Below are positions 54,486-64,000 of a stretch of 64,000 nucleotides of DNA, one piece after another. This DNA comes from Massariosphaeria phaeospora. Its lineage: Eukaryota > Ascomycota > Dothideomycetes > Pleosporales. The position numbers and the translations under genes are program-made. Location: positions 124,001-188,000 of the forward strand of contig JAADJZ010000002.1 in the NCBI GenBank assembly GCA_011032825.1, given 5' to 3'. Position 1 is the stretch's first letter; each line of letters opens with the position of its first letter. The notes below the pieces were generated by a model. The model worked only from the letters and a program-made list of their open reading frames with translations. It searched no databases and had not been told where the DNA came from.

Positions 54486-56741
54486 GATGATGAAGGTAAC
54501 GAATGTGGGCAAAGCTATGCTGGGCGAGTAAAGGAGTGACGTGGTATAAATGAGCGATAAATCGATGATGATTGCTAGACGGGTGACCTGATGGTGTATA
54601 TATACATATGCTGAGTGAAGAACATGAAATTACACATGTTGGAGCGATCCGTAGGAGTTCCCCACATGAGCTTCAGCAGAACTCTCTCCGCTACAGAAGG
54701 TCAAGATCGCAAGGTGATTGGATGATATGCTCAGCAGAGTCCGCTCCAGGGTTCCTGCGGGTAACGTCAGGACTTGTTCTGACAAGTCGGCCAAGAAAAA
54801 GCTTCTGACCCGAAAACATACCCAGAAATCATCACCTTCTGCTGCAATTGGATTCTAAGCGGCTGCAGCAAGTCTCGCGCGAGAACTTGAGGTTGGAGTA
54901 CCACTACATCCCCGACGGAATCTGCACTGACCGCAAGATGGCCCTTATAGAGGAGCTTGCTAATCAGAGCAGTACTGGCCTGGCCCAACTTCATCCATCT
55001 TGTTAACGTTACCCGTACGAACTTCACCCGTCCCGTCTACGAACTTCGCCCGTCCCGTCTAAGAAATTCGCTCGTCTTGTACACGCGTCCGCTTCGGCCT
55101 TTCGGTAGTAGATTGATATTAGTAACAATGCTGCTATCTTTCGTCGGAAGCAACTAGTCAAACTCCCTAGATCATAGTGGCCCGCAGCTTGCTATGCAGT
55201 TTCATATACCGGTTGGGTGTGAGTAGGGGAAAATTGAGATCTTGGTGCTATAATTACGGGGAATTGCCTAGGCAGCTGTCTGATATGCGGCACGGTGGGT
55301 GGATTCCTAGTGGAGGGTGAATCCCGAACTTTACCAGGTGTACGGAGTACGTTTCTAGTATATATGGATTATGCCATCCTGTGAATGTGTTTGGTGTTGG
55401 TGGCGCCCTTACACCAACACGGCTCTAGAATTATAGCAGTTCGACCACTCTTGTATCCTTCGATCGCATCGTAGACCTATGGCTCAACTCTTTTCTATGG
55501 GTAGATATCCTACGTAGCTCGCATTAACAAGACCGAAATAGTGATGGAGTTTCGCGGCTACGCAATTGATGTAACAATAAGATCAACGAGATTGACGACA
55601 CAGACAAAATAGATACCTTGGACAGTGGTAGAATACTAATAATTGCTGCGAGGTTATCATGATATGTCTCCGAACTACTCATAAGCTGCAGGTAGCGTTA
55701 CAGTCAAGGTCTGTTCGGTCGAAGGGGAGGTGTATCTTGTAGAACGTTGCGTGTTCTTCACATTCAGCGAGTTGGCGTATAAACAACCACTGCAAAGGAT
55801 GTGGTTATCAGCATACAGGTTGCACTCTCGAAGTTCGCTCAGTTCGGGTTTGATGTGAAGAGGTGAGTATTAGGATTAGACTTAGAATGAGGCTCGACGA
55901 GTCGTAAGATAATTGACGTTAACCACTTTGGGCGTAGTAGGTCTTATCCCGGAACCAAATACTCCGAACCGAGCAGGTTCTCTCAAGGAAACACGGTCTC
56001 CAGAACTAAGGCTGAGAACAATAGAATACGAATCTTGTAGAATACTGTATTGTAGTTTTGTAGAGCTATATCGCTGCGTTAGCATAATCGTTTTGGAGGC
56101 AGGCAGGTCTATCTTCTTAGTTCCAGAGATCCCGTTTCCGTAAGAGCAGGTTTCCCGGCCGGACTCTGATTTTCCGTTTTCCACCGAAACCAGACCTGCA
56201 CTCATCTTGTCATTCTTCTCCCCTTCATAACTCTCGACTTTGACCATTCCCATGTTCCAGCATCGTACCGAGTCTGCATGCAATCAATGCATATAATATG
56301 ATGTCGCGTACTATCTTTGGGAGTAGAGGGGAATATGAGTCTTACACCCTGCGGCTGATTGTGAGCCTCGAGGCTCGATGCGTAGTTGGTGCCGGGCCGC
56401 GTTCCTAATCAGACCCGAGTTTTCTAGTTCAGGACGGAGCCCAGCCAGTTTAGACCCGACTAACAGTGATAACTTCGCATGTCTTTGGATATTCGCCCCT
56501 TTTCGCTGGTTGATACCCGTCTAGGCGTGCGAGGATCGCGGGTTCGTAGTGGCTGTACCACCCAAGAATGGCAACCGAGATTGTAGGGTTTTTGCCTTCT
56601 TAGACTTAGTTTCTGAGTCACAGATTCTTCAAAACTGGGTGTTAGCCAGTATATAGTGTAAGTGAGTGTCACAACATTCCACGTCTGTACTGGAAACTTT
56701 CCCCGGCCCTTTTTGACACACTGTTAGTCTCCATTACCAAC
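54486..56741. other. Gene-poor region upstream of the APH-fold gene
   Basis: About 2.26 kb without a supported gene. It is moderately AT-rich, with scattered short frames. The longest (55882-56283, minus strand, about 134 codons) has no domain and an uncertain start. A short 22-bp tandem repeat lies at 55016-55081. The composition and lack of genes resemble the region at 2.6-4.0 kb. Confidence 0.4.
55016..55081. repeat. 22-bp minisatellite, about three units
   Basis: Units at 55016-55037, 55038-55059 and 55060-55081 align as tacgaacttcrcccgtcccgtc (first two nearly identical, third with several C-to-T or other changes). This is short and noncoding as far as I can see. Confidence 0.7.
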
Positions 56742-58574
56742 ATGGCTATCTCAGTCGAATCCAGTAAGTCCCTCTCATATACCTACACTCCAACTAGCCA
56801 AGCTTGATTCCTAACTTCGCATAGATGAGGATCTGTACCATTTCACCGGCGGACGCTGGCTTTCTCGCGATGTAGAGGAACGCAATGCCAGGCACCTGCG
56901 GTTCAATCTCGAGGCCCTATGTGCCGAAGTCGTGAAGGCATGCGAAGGCGCCACTGCTATCGCTGGCTTCGAAAAGCTAGACTGTACATCGAATCGAGCG
57001 CTCGTCTTCCAGACAGATAATGGCAAGAAGGCCGTAGCGAAACTTCCCTTCAAACTGGGCGGACCCTCTGACTTACTCATCTGTTCTGAGGTGGCTACGA
57101 TCAAATACTGTAGAGTTTCCTAGCTCTATATACCCTACTGGATTTGACTAACACCAGCACAGTACGAACAAAGGGGTTCCCTACGCCCCGGGTCCTAGCG
57201 TACAGTAGCAACACGACGAACCCCGTGGGAACCCAGTACATCATCATGGAACACACATCCGGCGTGCAATTGTCTCAGAAATGGGAAACAATGTCGATAG
57301 AGCAGAAAGCCAAATGCATCCAGTCCGTGCACGAGAAACTAAAGCCTATGGTTGACCTGGAGTTTCCCGCGTACGGAAGGATATATGAGACGACACATGC
57401 CGTTAATACCAACATGCAAGCAATACCGATCGATCAGGATTTCTGCGTTGGTCAAGATTGTAGCCCAATGTACTGGGACGGCGCTGTTGGGTGCGAACGC
57501 TTCTACCACCAGGTCAGACCAAACCGAGGGCCCTGGGTCACCTTCGAGGCCTACGTCAACGGAGGCATCGACGCGTCAATTGCGGGAATCCCTTCCGAAA
57601 ACTCACCTTACATCACCATGCAAGCTAGGCCTTCATGGCATGGCACTCCTGCGGAATGCATGGCACTGCTAGAGCAGCTACGAACTGTGGTAAAGACGAT
57701 CGCCAACGACTCCAAATCGCAGGACATCCTGGACGCATCTAAACCGATGCTCATGAACTATCTCCCGAAACGCCATGTTTTCGTCTCAGAAGCAGATCCA
57801 ACGGTCGTGACAGACATCATCGACTTCCAGCACAGTCGACTCGAAGCCGCTTATGCTCACCCGGCCGTATTCATAGCCTTTTTGGAACCTGGAATCAACC
57901 CTACGCCCGAAGACGAGACGCTGACCCAGCTGTGGATGCAAACTACAATGCAGCACACACGCAAACTGATGGCGCCAATGATGGTATCTCAAACCCTGTT
58001 CCGCCCAATCGCCACGTGCGACACCACCTGGCTAGAAGGCGCACCGAATCTCCGCTGGGCTTTACAAGAGCTTCGGGAGGCGTGGGGAACCCTAGGCTTC
58101 GAGTCCGGCTGCCCGATCCCCGAACTCCCAGAGGCGGAGGCCAAGAAACTTGCAGCCGAGCACATCAAATCCGAGGCCGGCCTAATGATGCGCATGACCC
58201 TGTCTCGCGGTCTGCAATGCCGACTGGACGGCTTTGTTCCCCGCGAAGAGTGGAACCAGACAATGCGAGTCTTGTTGCACATGTGGGCGCAACTAAAGGA
58301 GGGCCTTCGCGACATGGAAGTCCAGGATGGGGTAGTGATGGCTGCGGAGGATACGCGCATGACGTGGCCCTTCGACATTCCTAGCCAGATTGGAGAAGAT
58401 CTGGTTATGATCGCGCCCAAGTACATTTCTACCGCAATACCGGGGTTGTTCGCCGCAGATCCCGAGCCCGAGCCACAGCAGACTCAGGCTAAGCCGAAGG
58501 TCAAGGAAGCAAAGAAGGAGAAGGGTGAGTCGAAGGGAGGCTTGTTTAAAGGTTTGAAGAAACGGTTCGGGTGA
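56742..58574 (+). CDS. AIM9/aminoglycoside-phosphotransferase-fold protein, likely pseudokinase
   Basis: Three exons: 56742-56763, 56825-57109 and 57163-58574, in phase, 572 aa. It has the overall layout of fungal AIM9-like APH-fold proteins: FTGGRWLSRDVEERNARHLRFNLEAL, an N-lobe Lys strand KKAVAKLPFK, the Glu helix SEVATIKYLRTKGFPTPRVLAY, the hinge IIMEHTSGVQL, and a C-lobe with VFVSEADPTVVTDIIDFQ. Two functional elements appear lost. The usual Gly-rich loop (EGGFN-like) reads DCTSN. The catalytic HxDLxxxN segment, usually HPDLHKRN in this family, reads MNYLPKRH (residues 300-307), so the catalytic Asp and the metal-binding Asn are absent. The later metal-binding Asp (IIDF) is kept. A Lys-rich tail (KVKEAKKEKGESKGG) ends the protein. 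Kinase activity is therefore unlikely. Confidence 0.8.
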
Positions 58575-59074
58575 GATACTCTTTCGCATCGACTGTTATT
58601 CTCTTGCATAAGAGCATTGGGAGTTTGAGGTATCATACATACATGGGTTCAGTGTTGCGAGGACGGAACGGAAAAGCACGGCAAAGACCAACTTGGACCG
58701 AGATAATAGTAATAGAATGAGATTCATGACTTCATCAAGTCACACGGACTCCAAGTGCTCCTGGACCACTTAAGGTATCCAGGATTAGTATGACTATATT
58801 TAATAAGTTTCAGTCGCCATTTCACAGCGCATGTATCTTCTTCCCGATATAATAGATACACCGACAGTACATCCTTCCTGTATGCCTACACTTCATCATC
58901 ACCCCTCTGCGGACGCTTTCTCTTCCTAGCTACAACTTCACGCACCCTACTAGCGGTAGTAGAAGGAAGCCCACCGCGTCGTACCCGCTGCACCTGACTC
59001 CCACTTCGGCTGCCAGGATTTCGGCTGCTGCTTCTCGGATCCGGGGTGTTGCTATCTTCAGAGATCGAGCCATC
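58575..59074. other. Convergent intergenic region
   Basis: 500 bp between the convergent 3' ends of the APH-fold gene and the E(z) gene. I see no gene, repeat or RNA in it. Confidence 0.35.
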
Positions 59075-62000
59075 CTAGCTACTCTCGTGCGCTGGCTCGT
59101 CGTCGTCCTCATTCATAGGAATGTCATACTCATCGTCTTCGTCACTGCTCTCTGCTACGTACGGATCGTTTTCATCCGCGTCTTGGTGCTCCGTGCGCTG
59201 GCTCTCGGCCTGTGGGTTTTCGGTGCTCCCAGTATTTGAGGTGCTGGGGGGGTTGACGCGGCCGCGGCGCCTCGAGGCGCTCAGCTCCTCGTGGGTATTA
59301 ATGATTGATTTTCTGGCTCGGGGGCGGTTGGCTCGGGGGCGGTTGGCTCGGGATGGTTCGGTACCGCCACTTTGTTCCTTGCTCGCATTTTGTTTTGCTG
59401 CTTTAGCCGCCCGGGCTTTTGCGGTCTGGAGTCGGCGATCCGGTGTAGGAAGCTTCGTCCTCTGCGATGACATTGATGTTGACGTTGATGTGGACGTGGA
59501 CGTTAACGATGTTTTGTTCTTGCTCTTCAAGGCGAACACCCGGCCAACTCCTTTCGCACCTGCTTGTGGCTGTCGGAAGTTCTTGGTGAAATGTTCGTCA
59601 TAACCATAATCAAAGAATAGCTCAACGTTGGTTGGTATATCGCGTTTGGCGTACAAAGCAATTCGAAGGGTAGTGTTGCAAAGTACAATCTTTGGATAGC
59701 AATTGGCATTAGCACCTTGCGCGGCATTGACGAAACGGAACTTGTTGCCGGCGTTAGTGGAGTCCACATCTTGTTCTCTGTTCAGTTTGAACTGGTAACA
59801 AGTCCTCTGATGGGCGTAGATAGCCGATCGCCGATCGCCTTCGTTACTAATCGTAATGATCTCGCCCTTGTACTCGGCCAAGAACTCATCCTTTTTCACA
59901 TCCTCACCCATGTAAAGTCCAAATCCGTGTACTTCTGAATGTCCGAGTAGGGTTCTTCGTGGTACATCCCTTTGGATAGGCACGTTGCAACATCTTCCTT
60001 TCCCGATTTCTTCGTCATATCGATTTACTGGGTCCAGAACATCCAGTGCTCCGCATGAACCGCAGAGATCAGCATCACACTCCCGCGCGAGCTTTCGACA
60101 GATACAGCTTGTCTTGTCCTGGGTTCCTCCACAAACTCGGCCGCGGGCATCAATTTTAACGCAGCTGCTGCTACAGCCCGGAAACCGTCTCTTACAAGTC
60201 GCAGAACACTTACAGCTCTTCTCGCAGTTGATACCCTCCCTGAAACAGCGACATTGGGCTTGCTTGCAGCTTCCTTCGTGGCTACAGGGATAAAACGGGC
60301 CACGCCTTTCCCACCAGTGGGTGTTTGTCTTCTCCTTCCACCAGTCTACATCGAATGGCCCTTCATCCGGCGGGCTAAGGCATTTTCCCAATTCACCTTC
60401 CAAGCCCGAGTACCCTGCCAAAGCCGAAGCGTTAGCAGCCCGCCTGTAATTTATGACCACGTCGATGTCGGAATCGGAATCGTCAGATTCTTCTATCGCT
60501 GCCGAAGCTGCTTGCTGTTCGCCTGACGCATCGATGAGTTCCGGGTCGGGATATTCTCGATTCTCCCCATGGAAAGGACAGTAGTGTTCGTGGCACACCC
60601 TGCAGAGTACATCTCTATATGAGAACCCTGACTCTGACTGGATACTAGTCTGGACATCAACCGACACAAGGTCCATAAATCTCTGCGTCTGCCGAATTAG
60701 ATGCCATAGCCTGAATGCACCTTGTTTCGAGAAAGTCGAGCAGGCAAGTGCCGAGCACCTAAGTGCCGTGGCAGATGGCGTGGAAAGCTGCGCAAATATG
60801 GCTTTCCATTTCTCGGACGTCCGGTCTAGCGCTTTGTCGCAATGCTGTTCTCGCTTCAGCAAAAGTCGTTCGAACTTATCGCCATTCGAGTCCCTGTCGT
60901 TGATACGAATAATGACTTCATCTGGGGCCAACAACCAGTATATAACGTGGTCGAATGTAATACCCAGTTCTTCGAAGAAATCGTTAGTGCAAGGGTAATA
61001 CACTCGACACTGCTCTGCGAGAACAATGCGTTCGGGATGCTCCAGATTCCGTATGTCGTAGTTACTCCTTAAGTCTTCGGAAAAGTCAGGCCTCAGCGCA
61101 TCATCCTCATCCTCAAAGTACGGCCAGGCGAGTATCTTTCTGTCGTTTTCTACTAAAACGCTGTCTTGCACGCTAATGTACTCATGATGGTAAGGGACGT
61201 TGACGGTTTTAGACTTGTATCGTGTGATCGGTGCACTCAAATATGAGTTGGCATACTTGTTAGCTGGCATGGTTTCAGTGATGTCGATTGTCTGCTCTCC
61301 TCGCCGCACGGTCGTGGTTGAGACCTGTATTGCATTCATAACAGCAAAGGGAGAAGTAGCCTGGACAAGCTCATCGGGTACCGAGGGCAAATAATCCGGG
61401 GTAAGTGGGCCAAGCCCCATCTTTTGACGGACTTCACGGTTGTAGCAAGTTCGTTGCCTACGTAGACGATTCTGTGAAACATCAGTCTATGAGTCAAATG
61501 CTATGTTGGTTGATGAACTTCTACCTTGACAGTGCGAGCATGGAGTTTATGGAAATCATCAAGGTGTTTCCTGAGACAACCCTCAACCAACGTACTCATT
61601 GCTTGGAAGTCGTTCATATCGGTGTCTTCCAAGAGCACTGTCTTCTGTAGACGGCCGATAGCGGCTGGCTCACTTAGGTCCTTTTCAACAGGGGGAATTA
61701 CCAAGCCATTCTTCTTTGTGGGAGACACCTCTACGCCTGGTCTTGATAACACGGAAGGGCTGAGCTTTTGCTGCGTTTTCTCGCCTTCTACACCGGCTTG
61801 CGTGGAGCCCGGCAGCGCCTTTGATTTCAGGTTCAATTCGTGCGAGACTCTTTTGGTCGCGGAACTTGATGAACCGAGCTTGTGCCGAAGGGGCTTTGGT
61901 GCAGCAGATGGCCCTGAAGGTGCTGTTTTAAGTGCATAAACACCGCGAGCTCGAGGCTTTATAGTAGTAGAGGCCTGGAAATTTGGCACGATCTGGTCTG

Positions 62001-62718
62001 TATTCTTTGGCGCTTCCATTTTGTGTGACGATAACTGCGGTTCTGAGACCTCTACTGCTGGTGCGTCTGCTTCACTTGCAATTGCAGGATCACAATTGAC
62101 GTTGGTATGCTGCACTTTGGCTGTCGGTTCTCGAGGTAGGTCTGGAGCGGTCCGTGTGCTGGTGCTTTGGCGAACAGGAGAGTTTGCGCTAGGGTCAGGT
62201 TCCTTGCGGATTAGCGCATCCTGTTCACTAGCACGAACGGGATCGTCAAGTCTAACGGATGGAGTTAGGGTAGTGGTATGTCCCATTGCTTTCGTTGGAG
62301 CTGCTATAGTGGGGGTTAATCTCGACAGCATCGATGCCGCTGGTATTGAATTGATTAGAGTTGAGCTCGACAACGTCGATTCTGTTGGCACTGTTTTCGT
62401 CGGCGTTGGTTTCGACAGCGTTGATGTCGTTGGCGCTGATTTCATAGGTGTATGATTTCTGCTGCCACTCCGTGTAGGAAGTTGTTTTCCACTGGAGGAT
62501 TGATTGGTTGACACTACGGGCGGTGAAGCGTCGCTCTCATCATCCGATAAGAGAGTGATCACATGGTCTGTCGGCTTGGGAAGCGATTTTCTTGGCGGCG
62601 GTTTCGGTAATGATGGGGTGGAGCTATTCTCACTGTTCGGCGGAGGTGGACGTGGTGGGATAGGGTCGTCGTCAATCAGGATTGACGTTTCCACGGAAGC
62701 CCCGTCTCCTCGTGCCAT
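59075..62718 (-). CDS. KMT6: E(z)/KMT6 histone H3K27 methyltransferase
   Basis: Two exons, 62718-61525 and 61471-59075, joined in phase 0 across a 53-bp intron, 1196 aa. This is the catalytic subunit of Polycomb repressive complex 2, which deposits H3K27me3 over facultative heterochromatin. The N-terminal 370 residues are disordered and Pro/Ser/Thr-rich. The conserved region begins around NDFQAMSTLVEGCLRKH and continues through the splice into RQRTCYNREVRQKMGLGPL. A pre-SET Cys-rich CXC region lies at about 790-900 (SCKQAQCRCFREGINCEKSC, CSATCKRRFPGC). The SET domain follows with LLGHSEVHGFGLYMGEDVKK, YKGEIIT and a closing ELFFDYGYDEH. The canonical NH motif reads NA (Asn980-Ala981). The C-terminal tail is low complexity, with a Ser-Thr repeat and a duplicated RANRP. 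It is divergent from the Spc7 gene over 738 bp. Confidence 0.93.
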
Positions 62719-63456
62719 GATGGGTGTGGTGTGTGTTTGACTCGGGTGAGTGGTATGGGAAAGCTCATATGCGGGAAAGGAGTGGGTGAAATAGCAGATC
62801 CCCAATCAAAGCACAGAGAGTAAATTGAACGATTAAATCCCCAGGTGCAACCGTTCCCACGCCCGCGCGCTCTATGGTTCCAGACGATTTTTCCAGGGGA
62901 AATTCGGGCTGTTGTGTTCGTGAAAGTAAGTTAGCTTGAGCCTTGAGGTAAGGTTGAGAAGTCGCGTCTGCCACCCCGGGCCTGCGGGTGTGCACGTGAC
63001 ACTCTGCGGGCAAGCACCTGCACCTGCACCTGGGTGGGTAGGCTTCAGAGGCTACCAAGGCAGCCGCGTTCTTTGCGTGAGGACTTGCAGGTCTTTTTGT
63101 AGTTGGCTAATCGGTGCGCTCATAGTAGAAATATGGCAGTACCATTTGCTGGCAAACTGACATCTCAGTATGGGAGACGCAGGACCCATGAAGAAACGGA
63201 GCAGACTTTAGGCAATGCTCTGGACAGGAAAGGAGTTTCAAGCAATAGGTAGGCATGCCACTTTCATCTCTACCAAGGAAGTAAGTAGGGGTCACAGGTA
63301 GCTACGTGGGGCAGAAGGACCTCGGCGGGCGTCGACGAATGCACGGGCCACCGCGCTGTTTGTTTTGATGTTTCCTTCCGTCCCAAGCTCCACCACCATC
63401 CACGTCCACCACCGCCGACTGCACCGCCAGACACTCCCGCACCCACACCCTGCGCC
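62719..63456. promoter_or_regulatory. Divergent promoter region KMT6 / SPC7
   Basis: 738 bp between the two start codons. A run of three 'cacctg' words lies at 63016-63032. No known site can be assigned with confidence. Confidence 0.3.
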
Positions 63457-64000
63457 ATGGCGAGCAGCGACGGCAAAGAAAACATCGCCGACGGTCTTGT
63501 AGCCGGCCTGGCCTTCAAAGCGCCGTCGCCGAAGAAGTCGGCGCGCAAAACGCGAAGCAAAAGCATCGGCCCTGGTGGCATCGGCGCCGCTGTCGATGAG
63601 CCTGCGCTGAAAGAGAGCAGCGGGAATCGGAGGAAGGTACATATGCCATGCACCCTCCCAATCTGCGCATGCTTACCACCTGTAGTCTGCCTTCATACCC
63701 GCCGTCAAGTCCATTCTCTCGTCGAACGATGAAGAGGAGAAGAAGCGACGCGAAGCTCGGCGCAAGTCCCTCGGTAACATGCGCAAACCTTGACAAGCTG
63801 TAGACTTAGTGCTAACGGTGAATGCAGCCAGGCGACGCGTCTCGTTCGCCCCAGAAGCCACACTGCACACCTGGGATGTGGTGGAATATCTGCGTGATGC
63901 GACCAGCTCCACTGCATCGTCCGAGGCGACGCGCAGAGCCTCGAGCGTCTCTCGACCATCGACCGCGCCAACTCCAGACTCGTCGGATGCCGAAGAGCCG
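63457..64000 (+). CDS. SPC7: Kinetochore protein Spc7/KNL1/Spc105, N-terminal part
   Basis: Partial: exons 63457-63636, 63686-63773 and 63828 to the window edge, all in phase, about 147 residues visible. Spc7/KNL1 is the large KMN-network subunit that recruits PP1 and the spindle checkpoint proteins Bub1/Bub3. The visible N-terminus MASSDGKENIADGL is followed by a basic region with the conserved SKSIGPGGIG. Then comes RRKSAFIPAVKSILSSNDEE, and after the second splice ARRRVSFAPEATLHTWDVVEYL. RVSF is the PP1 docking motif that identifies this family. A Ser/Thr-rich stretch with several TP/SD sites starts the long disordered region. The remainder, including MELT-type repeats and the RWD domain, lies outside the window. 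Confidence 0.9.

Noticed and set aside
54486..54512. Upstream extension of the secreted protein
   Set aside because: It would start at TTG; the in-frame ATG at 54485 directly begins a good signal peptide.
23498..62718. A metabolic gene cluster (polyketide synthase, NRPS, terpene)
   Set aside because: No core biosynthetic gene occurs; the GH36, GH5 and NTF2-like genes are separated by housekeeping genes and show no shared pathway.
1..64000. CRISPR arrays, prokaryotic operons, rRNA genes, telomere repeats
   Set aside because: None seen; intron-containing genes and their families show eukaryotic nuclear DNA.

Overview
This window is nuclear DNA from a filamentous ascomycete fungus, most likely a dothideomycete-type member of Pezizomycotina. 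The genes are dense and carry short introns (about 45-120 nt) with GTANGT-like donors and YAG acceptors. They include families typical of these fungi: a Sip1-type raffinose synthase, an E(z)/KMT6 H3K27 methyltransferase, Spc7/KNL1, a FAT1-type acyl-CoA synthetase and mitochondrial aminoacyl-tRNA synthetases. There is also a pogo/Fot1 transposon whose stop codons fit repeat-induced point mutation (RIP). I assigned gene structures by joining reading frames at splice sites that keep phase. Exon lists are in each entry and have not been checked against transcripts.

Layout. 1-450: the 3' end of an unrecognised gene encoding tandem Cys-rich repeats (GCHC motif), with a decayed copy near 905-1020. 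450-4000: gene-poor, becoming AT-rich. 4.0-6.1 kb: FAT1-like acyl-CoA synthetase (-). 8.3-13.4 kb: a hypothetical basic/acidic protein and the RAD2/XPG repair nuclease (+). 14.1-17.6 kb: AP180/YAP180 endocytic adaptor (-) and NudC (+). 17.9-23.1 kb: mitochondrial Asp- and Tyr-tRNA synthetases (-). 23.5-26.3 kb: Sip1/raffinose synthase (+). 26.6-27.8 kb: a coiled-coil hypothetical (+). 28.2-30.4 kb: a 2.1 kb transposon with 43-bp terminal inverted repeats. 30.6-31.2 kb: a small NTF2-like protein (+). 31.2-36.4 kb: REV3, DNA polymerase zeta (-), divergent from SLU7 (+). 38.7-42.2 kb: SLA2 (+). 42.5-44.4 kb: secreted GH5 glucanase (-). 45.8-47.2 kb: RRM/Gly-rich CPSF6-like protein (-). 48.1-48.6 kb: SEC61 gamma (+), a 69-codon gene in five exons. 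48.9-51.1 kb: DCAF11/WDR23-like WD40 protein (-). 52.3-53.4 kb: SRR1-like protein (+). 53.8-54.5 kb: small secreted Cys-containing protein (-). 54.5-56.7 kb: gene-poor. 56.7-58.6 kb: AIM9/APH-fold protein lacking key catalytic residues (+). 59.1-62.7 kb: E(z)/KMT6 (-). 63.5 kb to the right edge: Spc7/KNL1 N-terminus (+).

Most genes are conserved single-copy housekeeping genes and do not form a pathway cluster. Thematic links are DNA damage (RAD2, REV3), actin-linked endocytosis (AP180 and SLA2, both ANTH proteins) and mitochondrial translation (two synthetases in tandem). The unusual material is the Cys-repeat gene at the left edge, the RIP-like transposon, the effector-like secreted protein, the APH-fold pseudokinase, the altered SET motif in E(z), a probable GC-AG intron and a 14-nt microexon.
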